From the NCBI GenBank assembly GCA_002794735.1, contig NBAZ01000001.1, positions 310,001 through 374,000 on the forward strand: a stretch of 64,000 bases of DNA. Reading direction: 5' to 3'. The number at the start of each line of letters is the position of its first letter. Positions within the stretch are counted from its first letter, which is position 1. The DNA comes from Pyrrhoderma lamaoense. Lineage: Eukaryota > Basidiomycota > Agaricomycetes > Hymenochaetales > Hymenochaetaceae. Below are positions 27,760 through 38,900 of the stretch, one piece after another. Made by a program: the position numbers and the translations under genes. The notes under the pieces are model-generated. The model saw only the letters and a program-made list of their open reading frames with translations, did no database searches and was not told the DNA's origin.

Positions 27760-29894
27760 TCACGCCGGCAGCCCTGTCTCTGCCGAGCAAGGAGAGTTTT
27801 CTGAAGCGGGTGAACCATTTAGGGGACTCATACGAGAGGCATGGGATGGACTGGCATCGTGTATATTGGGAAGTGTTACCCGCCGTTTAACATGCTCAAC
27901 AATACTATGTTGCAATGAAAAATGTAAGTATCTCTCGTGCAAGAATTAATTAAAGTAAGTTTTACCCTCTCATGATCGCTGCAGTCGTCTTGCGTTTTGC
28001 CATGTTTTTCGATTGATTGTCTTCATAACGGTCAAATTCGTCGACAATCTCCTCTGCAATAATTTCTTCAATGATATCTAAAGTGGGTGATAAAGTGAGC
28101 TCTTCTTGCATTGTTCACGACGGAATTTTCTTACCTTCAAGAGTTACCACCCCGAGAGCACCCCCAGCTACTCCGGGTGTTTTACTTATCAGCAGAAGAT
28201 GAGCTCGTCCAGTTTGGCTATGAAGCTTATTGAGTATTCTTAGAAATGAGGAGTTTTCTACCAAAATCTCACAAATAATCCAGCGCCTGGAAACAGTTTA
28301 TATCGGGACCAGCTTCAGGAAGAATAGAGAGTGGGAAGTCCGAGACACATTTCCTGTCTTCGGGGTCATATTTCAAAAGCTAGAGAAATCGTAAGTTTTT
28401 TCCTCTTACATCTTTGGCTTCAGGAACAAACCTTTTTTATCAGGAGCAAGCCTACATACGCATGCGGTTTTCCCGGCTCATGAACAGGAAACCGTGAGTA
28501 TCCACTGAGCAGACTACAGTTTGGATATAAATTACTTAGGGATTAAGGTCGACGAAGAACCAAACAATATACTTACATCTTGTCCATTAGGGCGTGGTCC
28601 AAGATTGCATCTGCACTAAGTGTTGTGACATGATTCAATTGGTGTCATGATTTCTACGACTTTTTTTGTGTTCAGTTCAAGAACAGCGTTCAAAATATTA
28701 ATCTCATCATCTCTCAGAGGTTCTTCCCCATGGCGATGGAACTGTAGGAACGAGCGCAGCTCGGCCTTTTTGTAGGTGTGTTCTTCATCAGCTCCGAGGA
28801 CATAATCAAGTAGTTTCGCAATGGGCCATGCAACTGGAGCTGATAGTAGAATAAACTATTAGAAAACAAGTATAGATTTATGCATACAGATCTTTACATA
28901 CCAAAGATGTACATTAAACTGAGGACCAATGGAGCGCAAGTTGCACCTATTCCAAGACCGTAGCGAGCGCAAACAGCTTGAGGGATAACCCTTCGTTTCC
29001 AGTGAGATTACGCGTAGAGTAGGAAAAACATTTGTACATACTCTCTGCCGATGTTTAAAACATGGAGTGAGAATCAGTCTTATTTCACGATAGGAAGACA
29101 TTGACGAACCCGAAAATCACTGCAACAAGTCAATTAATCATTCAGGCTTGAAAGGTGGAATACAGCGTACCAATTAAAACGGTTGAAATAACTACGGCAG
29201 CTATACCACCTCCGATCTGTGTATATATTAGAACGAGGTAAACGAGCAGAAAAAATAAGTTACTTACCGCGCTATCCAAAAAAATAGGCAAGGATTCATT
29301 TACAATCTGGAATCCTCGTTTTTTTAATTCTGGAGAAAGATATATAAAAATAAGTACATACGACATTGCCAAGTAGAAGCACCTAAGAATTCTATAGCTA
29401 AGCGATTATTCCGTATAGATGTATATTTTACCACAACTTACCACAAGAACCCAATGTCTGCCCTTTTTAAGGAGCTTTAATACTTACGAGAATGTTAGCG
29501 CATGATGAGTTATGAACCGGTTTCTATGATTACCTTTAGCGGCATTCTTTCTTTCTAATTCGTCATCAGAGGACATGGCCAACACTCGAAGGTGTAGCTC
29601 ATCTAGTCCCATTAAACCAATTGTCAAACTAAGAAAGGCAGGAATGAATTTGCATGGTGAAAACAGAAAGGTTTCCCATTAGATTACTTACCCAGCGAAT
29701 ACACCCCCTAGCAAAACAAGTCCACAACTAAAAACTAATTTCATCCAGAAACCAGTTGAACCTGGCTCTTCCTCTGGTTCTTCTGCCACCAAACGAAGAG
29801 TCGGAGAAGCGATGACATTCCCAACTCTGTGCAGTGCTCGAACAAGAGAAAGCACGACAAAATGTGAAGACGTCCGCCTTGACATAGTGGTCAA
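27760..29894 (-). CDS. MAM3: CNNM/Mam3-type membrane protein (DUF21 + CBS), metal homeostasis
   Basis: Member of the CNNM/CorC family; yeast Mam3 is vacuolar and affects Mn/Mg and other metal tolerance. The first exon has a leader and membrane segment (LVFSCGLVLLGGVFAG). The next exons give [45 protein letters not shown] and IGGGIAAVVISTVLIVIFG. These are followed by IPQAVCARYGLGIGA, APLVLSLMYIF, the CBS pair region (MTPIE, GYSRFPVHEPG, LLISKTPGVAGGALGVVTLEDIIEEII) and EEIVDEFD. A last exon (IVEHVKRRVTLP onward, stop 27760) joins AAIMRG in phase. The strongly conserved Glu of FGE(I/V)IPQ is not recovered at the intron junction near 29000. Either the true junction differs or a base is missing. 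The C-terminal tail is Ser/Pro-rich. Confidence 0.9.
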
Positions 29895-30591
29895 AGGATG
29901 AGAAGGAAGTAAAACGCCTTTAGCTTATACCCTGTCTTGGATCAGCCTTGGCTTCGCTATGTAGGTAATTTATGACGGGTGCCGTCATGCCGCCTGCCAT
30001 CAGTGATCAGCTACTTGAGTTCGATTTCCGCGGCTCCGGTTCGACTCAACCTCCGAACTTAGGGTCGATGTTTTTGGAATTTTTTGTGCATTGTTGCTTG
30101 CCAAACGCTAGTATGATGAATGCACGCCGGAGTCATTGGAGATTTGAAATCCAAGTTTCCAACTAATAACACTACTAACCCATTACATGTTCCAAGTAAC
30201 TGCAATTCTCTTGTTTGCTTGTGATGTTTTTGCCATCGGAAGCTGTTCTAGGTGAGTTTAAAGAACATAATCCGGTAATTCGCCATTTCATTCATTTTTG
30301 CTATGAGACAACCACATCACTATACCTTGAACATACAGATTATCACTGAGGATTCCTTGATTAATGTAGAATAAGTTAAAACAAGTTCATTGAATTCTGA
30401 GCATTGTACAATTTCCATGAGCAAAGCAACCTTTGAATGTTGACAGGAGCAAAAGCAAAGACAAAGTGCAACGTGAACTGGTGCAATTTGTCTCGCTCCT
30501 TTATATATCGTTAAACACCCGGAACTACACTCTCAAGCAACTCTATCAATACCAAGCAAACAAGTAGTTGACCCTTTTGTTTATCATTGAA
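29895..30591. promoter_or_regulatory. Divergent promoter region Mam3 / DUF6593 gene
   Basis: 697 bp between outward-facing genes. TATATAT at 30502-30508 is about 85 bp before the plus-strand ATG at 30592, followed by an A/C-rich leader. A short 64-codon plus frame at 29972 lacks support and is ignored. Confidence 0.5.
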
Positions 30592-31285
30592 ATGGAACTC
30601 AAATTCAACAGATGTAAATCGCTGCCACCACTTTCGTATCGAGCTCAAATGGTGCTCCTATTTATCGCACAAGGACCACTCGTCGCGGTCTTGTCTTTCC
30701 AGAAAAGACGACCATAGAGTATATCGGTTCTCAAGAGAAGGAGAAGCATCGGATCGTAGCTGAGATTATTTGGAGATGGCCATCTCAGAAGCACAGCTAC
30801 GTTCATATCGGAGGCAATCTGTACTCACTTGACGAATTCCTCATGCTTGGACAAGGATTTGCAAAGTAAGATCTTACTGCCTTTGCGCAACTCACTGCAA
30901 ACTAAATAGTTCATTCAGTACGGATTCCTTCCTTAAGCTCAAGGATGAAATCATGCTTTGGAGGTTGAATGCTCCTTTTGAACCCCAGGTTCGTACAAAA
31001 TTTCAAGTAATCATATATCAGTGACTAATTTATCTGTTTCAATAGCTACAAGACTCGCAGGGTCGGGTTGTTGCTCAATACAGGCGCAAAGGCATCTTTA
31101 GGATCTGTGAAGCTTTATCTGACGACTGGGCTGTACGTGATGTTATATTCACTTCGTTCTTCATATACAAGACTTGTCGAGACGTCTGGTTTCCCTGGAA
31201 AAACTACAATTACTCCAAACCCATAGAGCTAAAGAGCCCGAGAATGAGAAGGGCGAATATATCCGCTTGCAAGCTTGATCTCTAA
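30592..31285 (+). CDS. DUF6593-like basidiomycete protein; one frameshift
   Basis: Resembles the small beta-rich DUF6593 proteins, which are abundant in mushroom-forming fungi and of unknown function. The pattern is a strand with GAPIYRTTRRG, then EKTTIEYIG, IVAEIIWRWP, YSLDEFLMLGQGF, and after an intron IMLWRL, then VVAQYRRKG and a final C-terminal region ending SACKLDL. Three exons. The N-terminal MELKFNRCK and the following IAATTFVSSSNG are in different frames, separated near 30617 by what looks like one missing A in a TAAAT run. No signal peptide or membrane segment. The assignment to DUF6593 is by pattern and not by search. Confidence 0.7.
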
Positions 31286-31720
31286 ACATGAGTCCCTGTT
31301 GACTTGAATAAGCGTTTGATACGACTTATATAGACACTAGCTTGCTCAATTGTACTTTGTATATGTATTGATATCATAATATATTACAGTAATACTAGTA
31401 ATCCGAGATCAAAATCTCCTTGAGACCCAAAGACCAACAAAACCCTACATCTCAAGCAGTCACATTCAAAAGATGGATATGAACAATTAAAATAGGAGTT
31501 GAGAAGGTCTACATTTTTCAGACTCATGAGAAATCAAGAATATGATATTCTCAGTTACAGAACCGAAAATATATGGATATGTAGATGAACTCAAAGAAAG
31601 ACAATTTCCCGTCGCAGGCATACGGTACTGAAAGCAGATATCAGATCTTGTGATGGCACAGTAGTAGCACGTCCTTGTTGCGACATAATTCTTAACTGGC
31701 AAAGATTTGGAAGAAAAGAA
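31286..31720. other. Convergent intergenic region
   Basis: AT-rich sequence between convergent genes. A 71-codon minus frame (31487-31702) shows no family features. Confidence 0.55.
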
Positions 31721-32835
31721 TTATTGCCACTCCTGCCCTAACCTATCGCAAAGCTGATTGAGGGCTAGCTCTGTGCCCACGTATTTAAGTATTTTGATCC
31801 CTGGGAAATTATGTAGCATGTCCGGTGAGATTATGTATGAAGATACATTAAGGCAGGTCAAGTGTGGCATAGACATAGAAATAGGAAAATGTATCTGAGT
31901 CCAAGTTCGAGCCATTATCGTTAGGGATTCCAACGATGAAGACCATAAACCAAGCACAGAGGAAATCGCATCCTCAGAGACCTCATCAATAACCTCAAGA
32001 GAAAGATTCTGAATATCTGTAGCAGATTGATAGAACTTGTTAACAATATTTTCTTCAAGGAGAAAGATAAAGAAGTCAAATTGGGAAGTTTCGGCAACAA
32101 TCTTCTGTGATAGATGGTATTAAGCACGAGGACCGCTGGCTAGAGATAAACGAGTATGAGTCAACTCGTAGGTCTTCTAGCAACGGCCAGCATCGAAGAA
32201 TATTGATAAAATCATTCTCGGTACAAAGCTGGGAATATGTACGGAAGTAAGTCCCAGAGGATTAGACCTGAATTCAAAGCGTTTTAGAGTAGCTTTTTCC
32301 TGGAGCGTATGCAAGTACTTCCTTCGGGTGCTACATCCTGGTAAACTCCAGTCAAGCCCGATACAAATACCCTTGATAAGTAGCGTTTCAAGATTAACGG
32401 ATGCAGAAATGCAATCGATATGATAGTCGATTTCTCTGAATTTTGACCCCTGTGAATGGATTTCAAGTTCTTGTACTAGCGCTGCGATTCGAGGAATCTC
32501 TAAAAGTGTTCGTGACAGATAACAAGCAGTTACCGTGTCCATATGATGATCCCCGAAGTTAAATCCCAGTCTTATCTTTCTGTATAGATATTTCTCCGTT
32601 ACAGACTTCCATGTTTTGTTGACAAGGGATAGTAGGGATAAAGATGCAGGTATATTCATCCTTTTATTCTGAGTGCAGTCAGTTACAAAGAAGTCCATGA
32701 TGGAATTAACAATTTCATATGGCAAGTCACGACCATCTGAAACGTATATCAGCCAAGTTAAGATCCTAATCCAAACACCAATGTATGGTTGATGGAGCAC
32801 TTACCAACATGTCGGTTTATTGATGTTAAACACAT
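31721..32835 (-). CDS. F-box-like / leucine-rich protein, probably frameshifted
   Basis: The first exon (MCLTSINRHV) splices in phase to DGRDLPYEIVNSIMDFFVTD. That is the F-box-like start typical of the many basidiomycete F-box proteins that recruit SCF ubiquitin-ligase targets. SLSLLSLVNKTWKSVTEKYLYRKI continues the motif. The rest has Leu-rich repeat character (LVQELEIHS, LETLLIKGI, IQNLSLEV, SSLESLTIM, MPHLTCLNVSSYIIS) and ends at 31721. The recognisable protein leaves frame around 32177 (after FFDAGR) and again around 32110-32080. Either single-base deletions or missed introns may explain this. The gene may therefore be intact or a decayed member of an expanded family. Confidence 0.6.
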
Positions 32836-33466
32836 ACTTTGTTGTGTTTTCACTGGCGTTAGAGAGTATATTTCACAGATAGTATAGTATAGCACTTGTA
32901 TACTTACTTGTATACAGCTTGTATGAAGACACCACTTCCAAGAAAACAATGATTTCTTCACATGTATATCAGTGTATTATACGATAACATAACATAGCCA
33001 AGTGGGTGGTGTTGGTTCTATGAGAGACAACTAACGAAGACATAAATTTGATAGTAGATAACATAAGCAAGAAGAAACGACATACTTGACTAGCTCGAGT
33101 CAGATCCGTAGGAGAATAAGGTCTTGAAGTTCTCTGTCTGAGACGTCCGCTTGTGCGTGTGTAGAGTGCACGTACTGTTCCGTGTCCAAGAAGTTGCCAA
33201 TAACACAGAAATTACTAATCAGATCTAGATAATGATTGATATGATATCTATTATGATTATCAGCCTTTCACTACTTAGTAACTGACTAAGCTTAGGAGAT
33301 GATGATAAAGGTACTACATGTGAATATAACATATTATGTAACATATTTTTCCTAATCTGTACTTAGTGTTGTGTCGATCATTTTACCTACTCACAAAATT
33401 TCTGATTTAGACGCATAACTCAAGAACTAATAGCCATTACTTTAAATCACTCGAAGGTCAGAAGCT
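32836..33466. promoter_or_regulatory. Divergent promoter region F-box gene / UTP18
   Basis: 631 bp between outward-facing genes, AT-rich with several TATGTAAC/TTACATA-like words around 33320-33350. Promoter role inferred from orientation. Confidence 0.45.
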
Positions 33467-35633
33467 ATGGTAAAGCAACTCGGAAGAAACAGAGGCTAGA
33501 AAACGAGAAAATCTCACAGCCTCTCGGATCTATACGTCTTGAAGACAATGAGGCAGAAAAAGATGATGAAGAACTTAGACTGGAAAGTTTGCTTTTCGGT
33601 ACTGACTACCAGCCCAATGGAAAAGGCAAGGGTCGCGACACAGGTCTTATTGTTATATCGGATTCGGAAGACGAACTTGGGAAGACTGCTGGCAATGAAC
33701 TTGAACAGCTTCAAGACTCAGACGTGAGTAGAGCTGCGTAGTTTCACACTATGACAGTAGGCTCATCATCACGCTTCTTGTAGTTATTCTTTGTGGATGA
33801 TATTCAGCCTAATTCTTCAATTAAAAACTCTGATCCAATAGAAGAAGATGAAGAAAGCTCTACTAATGACTCTGATAGTAGATATCTACATGACCCAATT
33901 CGGACTCTGATAATGACGGTAATGTGGAGGCAGAGGCTTCGACCTCTACAGCACCACTACAGTCTATCTTGAATAGAACCAAACCCACAAAAAAATCTGC
34001 ATGGATAGACCCTGACGATGCTACACTTAGCGTATCACTTGCAGGAACAAGACGTTTGCGAAAGCTAAGGGATGTACCAGGTGAAGATGCAATTGGTGGA
34101 GTGTTATATGAAGCTCGTTTGAGGCGAGAATTCGAACGCATAAACCCAGCACCAGACTGGGCTAACAAGGCGAGAAAGAAGCTACACTCCGGAGAAGACG
34201 CCAGGAAACGGAGGAGAAGCAATGGGATTGAAGATGAAGGAGGAACAGACACTGAACCTGGACTAGAAGAGCATATGGACGACCTCCTGAATCGGACAGA
34301 TGGTGTACTTTCAAACTCGAAAAGCTTAGTACTCGAGAAAGGCGTCATTGGGATTGTACGGCTGAGAGACGCGAACCAAAGTGCAAAAGCTGAGGGAGAA
34401 ATTAAAGCACTATCCTTCCACCCATCCCCAAGAGTACCAGTTCTTTTGACGGCAAGCACCGACCGCCGGGTTCGCCTATTCAACGTATGTGCATTATTCT
34501 TTTAGCTTCCTTCAGCCATGTATTCTCGTATTTTGTCTGTTATTTCACTGTTTAGCTCACTTTCCTATGTCTTTCTATTAGGTTGACGGCCACACAAATC
34601 CACATATTCAGACATTGCACATCCCAGAACTTCCTGTGACCAACGCTTGTTTCCATCCATCTGGATCTTCGATACTCATGACTGGCCCAAGACCCTTCTT
34701 CTATACCTTTAATCTTCAATCCGGCTCTCTCACACGTTCGCCGCGAGGTCTCTGGGGTTCTGCTTCTTCTAATATCGGGAAAGGAAAACTAGCGGATATG
34801 GGCATGGAACGCTCTGTTTTTGACCCTTCCGGGAGCATTCTTGCCGTAGCAGGTCGACGTGGATACGTACACCTTATCGACTGGAGAGCGGGAGGTGCTC
34901 AAGTAGTTGGAAATGTCAAAATGAATACCGGTGTGCAAGCGCTCTGGTGGAACACACATGGTGGGCTTGACAGAGGGCCGGAACTTGTCACACTTGGATC
35001 GGATGCAGAAGTCTATGTTTGGGACGTTGGAGAGCGAAGGTGCATTAGGCGATGGAAAGACGACGGCGGGTTCGGAGCGACGGCCATGAGTGGGAGCCAG
35101 GAGGTCGATATCTTAGTATAGGGTAATTATCCTAATTTCCTTTCTTCAACTAGTTCCTAGCTATGTCGTATCCTAACCATCTTCTTCTATCAACTGCTTC
35201 CCCGTAGTTCGAAATCTGGCCTTGTTAACATATATGGGGAAGATGCCTCTATTCACTCATCAACTACTCCAAAAGTATTGAAATCGATACAAAATTTGAC
35301 AACCTCTATCTCAACATTGCGGTTTAACCATGATTCCCAGCTTCTCGCTGTGGCGTCAAATGTCAAAAAGGATGCTATGCGCTTGGTTCGTTATTTTTTC
35401 TTTTTTACGGCTTCCCTTGTTGTGTCTTCTGTTTCTTAACCTGGAACATCACTTTTTCATAACAGGTTCATCTTCCTTCTCTCACCGCTTTTAGTAATTG
35501 GCCTACGTCGAGCACTCCATTGGGACATGTTACAGCAGTAGACTTCTCGCCCAGATGCGAGTACATTGCTGTTGGCAACAACCGCGGACGTGCATTACTT
35601 TATCAGCTTCCTCACTATGTTCAAGCACAGTAA
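33467..35633 (+). CDS. UTP18: U3 snoRNP WD-repeat protein Utp18; about three frameshifts
   Basis: Nucleolar WD40 component of the small-subunit processome needed for 18S rRNA maturation. The acidic N-terminus (ELRLESLLFGTDYQ, ISDSEDELG) and the SAWIDPDDATLSVSLAG segment are diagnostic. WD blades follow: GEIKALSFHPSPRVPVLLTAS, VTNACFHPSGSSILMTG, MERSVFDPSGSILAVAGRRG, LVTLGSDAEVYVWDV, GSKSGLVNIYGEDA and VTAVDFSPRCEYIAVGNNRG. The stop is at 35631. Frame changes occur at about 33472 (just after the start, GTAAAGC), 33898 (before SDNDGNVEAEAS) and 35098 (before GGRYLSIG). Each fits one missing base in a short A or C run. Utp18 is essential in yeast, so these are probably consensus errors. Confidence 0.9.
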
Positions 35634-35950
35634 CAGTTACACAATTGTCTAAACCATGTGTTTATATTTTAATATTTTATCTTTTATCGAGACACCATAT
35701 CAGGAAATCAATGCTACATATTAAAAGCTAATTATTGCTTAACAATGTCATCAAGTCACAGAAACCAGGGTGGAGCACTCCAGAAAGCCTACTTTACAAA
35801 GAGTTTCTTCACATATCATGTCTTCCATTAGAGAACAGAGCCAGAGGGCAGAATACCAGAACACAATGTGAGAAAGTATAGCCAGTGTAATCTTTCACAG
35901 TTGAGGATAAATTAGACCGAGTAAACGTGGACAAGAGGAAGCAGCGAAGA
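35634..35950. other. Convergent intergenic, UTP18 and SPO22/ZIP4
   Basis: 317 bp of AT-rich sequence between two stop codons. Nothing recognised. Confidence 0.6.
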
Positions 35951-38900
35951 TCAAGTGTCGGATGGAGCCTGCCTACTTGCGTACTGATCCAACAGACGGC
36001 GGTAGGTTTCCGAAATCTAATAAGAGAAGTCGATTAGAAATAACAGAAGGATTCCTTTCCATCATGCCTTCTCCCGTCATGCAGATTTTTGTGAAAACAG
36101 TGTACCAGTGTCCCGGGGACTTGCGGGATGTATGCAAACACGGGTTCACAGGGAATTCTAAAGCAAACACACCTTTTCCGAATGTCTAGCTCCATCAGGA
36201 ACGGAACGACAAATCACTGTAGAGAGTTCGAACCATCGCTTCGCTTCATCAAGACTCGATGCCCTAGATACGAAGAAGGGTCAAAGTTCAGCAGATATAG
36301 GGCATTTCAGCAGAAATAGAATCAGTGGAGCGGCGGTAATATATTGTATTCTACGGTTTTCTCTTTTCCAATTCATGTTCCTCGTTGCTCGAATTTGTAT
36401 GTGAAAGTAAGAGCATCCCATTTCACTCACGCTAAGCATTCGACTCCTGTGTTATATGAGGTGCTAAGTAACCAATGACGCTCATCCATCGGGTAAACTT
36501 GCTATTTTTCACGTATGTAGTGGGATAATAGTATAGATGAAAGTGAATCGAAAAGTTTCAAGAATTGGAAAATTACCCAAGAAGGACGAACCTCGGTAGG
36601 ATTAGAAGGTGCATTGCCATTTTGCTCCTCGAGGACAGTTAAGGCCTGTTCTACATAGTTAATAGCTTTCAATCTATCCTCGTGCGAGTTCCGAGATAAT
36701 AGGATAGTGCATATGGTCCTTAACCATCGGGAGAATTTCTCTACGGACATTTTTTCGCGATCTAGACATGCATGTAATAACGTCTAAGAGTCGATAATTA
36801 AGTAAGCGTTACAGGTTGTCAAATCATTATTGGTTAAAAACATACCTCAAGAGCGACGAATAAAACTGAAGATCCCGACTTAGATAGATTGAGTTAACCA
36901 AGATCAAAGCGGAGATGCTCACCATTAACTGGGCAACCGTCTGCGGACCACTTCACAATGACTCTAAGATTGAAGACCCAGTAGATCGTTGATACATCTC
37001 ACAGGCAACTCACCAGCATGTCTGCTATGGCTTCGAAACTGGAAAGGGTAGCACCATAACCTTCTATCTCCTGGTGTGAAGGAGTAAGAACAGGCACATA
37101 TCCCAATTCAAATTACAAGTCAACAAACTTTTATAAGCGAGAGCAAGTTATTCCATTCTTGTCGTTGTGTATAAATTTCGGCCTCAAATAACTGAATAGA
37201 ACAAAGAAGCTCATTTAACTTATCCAATTCCGTGGGATTAGTGAGATTAGTTTCTAGTTGCTCTCTGGCCGTAGAAAACATCTGTTTAGCGTTTTCTATA
37301 TTACTCAGAATACTTTCCTGCCGGCGGATCTAGTAATACATGACAGAATTTATTGAGAAAAAGACCATCTCAGATAAACGACATACACACCTTATCGTCA
37401 TATTCCTTATCCGGATGTCTAAGTGCAAACACTGTTCCGAACCGGTGAGTGTCGAGATTTTGTTTTCGATAACGTAAGTATGCTTACTACGTGCAGTTAT
37501 ACACGAGAAAGTTGATTGGACCATATGGATATAGATTTCTGTATCTGTATTTGCTACGGAAAGTCGTGTATATGTATGGGCAAGCTAGAAAAAGTTGAAT
37601 AGGCCTACCAAAGAAGGACGAAGTTGAAACTTACCTTGTATGCTAGTTCAAAGAGATCACCGATCTGATCCTCGGCGTACTGCCACTCAGAACAACCCTG
37701 AATAGCTACATTGAAAGCTGTCCGCCATAACCAGGAGACATCCTTTGTGATGAATGGAGTATTTTTCCCTGAAAGAGATGCTTCTACAAGGGACACAGCT
37801 AATTACACCAATTGCACATCAGACTATTTTCAAAAAGATTAGTTCCGAAAAGAAGGTTAATCTTACCGGTCGCAAAATGTCGAATCAAATTCTTAACCAA
37901 CAACATCCTAGGAAACCGTGAGTTTTGCTGTAAACAAAGGACAATAGATTGATACAAGTACCGGTCCTTTTCATCTGAAGCTTCCTTCATTAGCCGGAGA
38001 ACCAGTCGGATGATACATCGTATCAGGCATATTGTTTCAACATCCGAGTCCATCGGCCCGTGGGTTTGGAGTGTTTTCAGGAGAGCTTCTAGGCATACCA
38101 GTAGAATATTTTTCAAGCTGGCTTCGTGGGCCAATTGAGTCGCAAGAAGCAGCATCTTCCTATCAAAATCTGGGGCTTCAAGCATACCGCAGATGGCCGC
38201 AGTAGCTGCGTACAAGTTGATTCATAATGAGAAGGATCCACAGTAATTTCTGATTATTTATTCGTACCGTCTTCTTCCATTCCTGATATAATTCAAAGAA
38301 TAAAGATATAAGCTCTGGGTATTAATTTAGTCCGTACCTTGGTAGATTGCGGTTAGAAAAAGGAGATAGGAGGTACTTGACTGTCCGCTTGGACAGCGTC
38401 GAACAACCTGGGAAGCACGAGAAAAGTCCCTGTGTTCGATATAACATAACGCTGCTTTTCTTAGGCACTTTGAGTCACACATCTGGGCGATGCTCGAAAA
38501 GGCCTTGTGAGTTCCTGCAAGGAACCATTCAGCGGCATGAGCCCATCTCTTATTTTGGAAATGGCGATCACCTATCTTCCAAAAGATCTAAATCATTAAA
38601 TATAAAAAATGAGAATCAGTTTCAGCGAAACAAAAAAGATGGACCGGAAATTACAGTTACGCAAGCCATTGCAGGCGTTTTTTCAAGTTCGTATTCGTGC
38701 TCGGTAAGGACTTGATTGTTCCGATATGTCATGTCAGTAGTTGTGATTCACGTTACAACGCATGATATGATTTAAACATACGCGAACACGCTGCTTGAAC
38801 ATCATTGATTGCCCTAGAGTAATCTTGATCTTTTGCACAGTGCGCGAAGAGGAACAAGAGTAAGCGATGAATAAAGTCACCATACTGTCGCGGGCCGGAT

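Noticed and set aside
29980..30060. Possible tRNA (GGTTCGACTC word)
   Set aside because: No matching D-arm, anticodon arm or acceptor stem around it.
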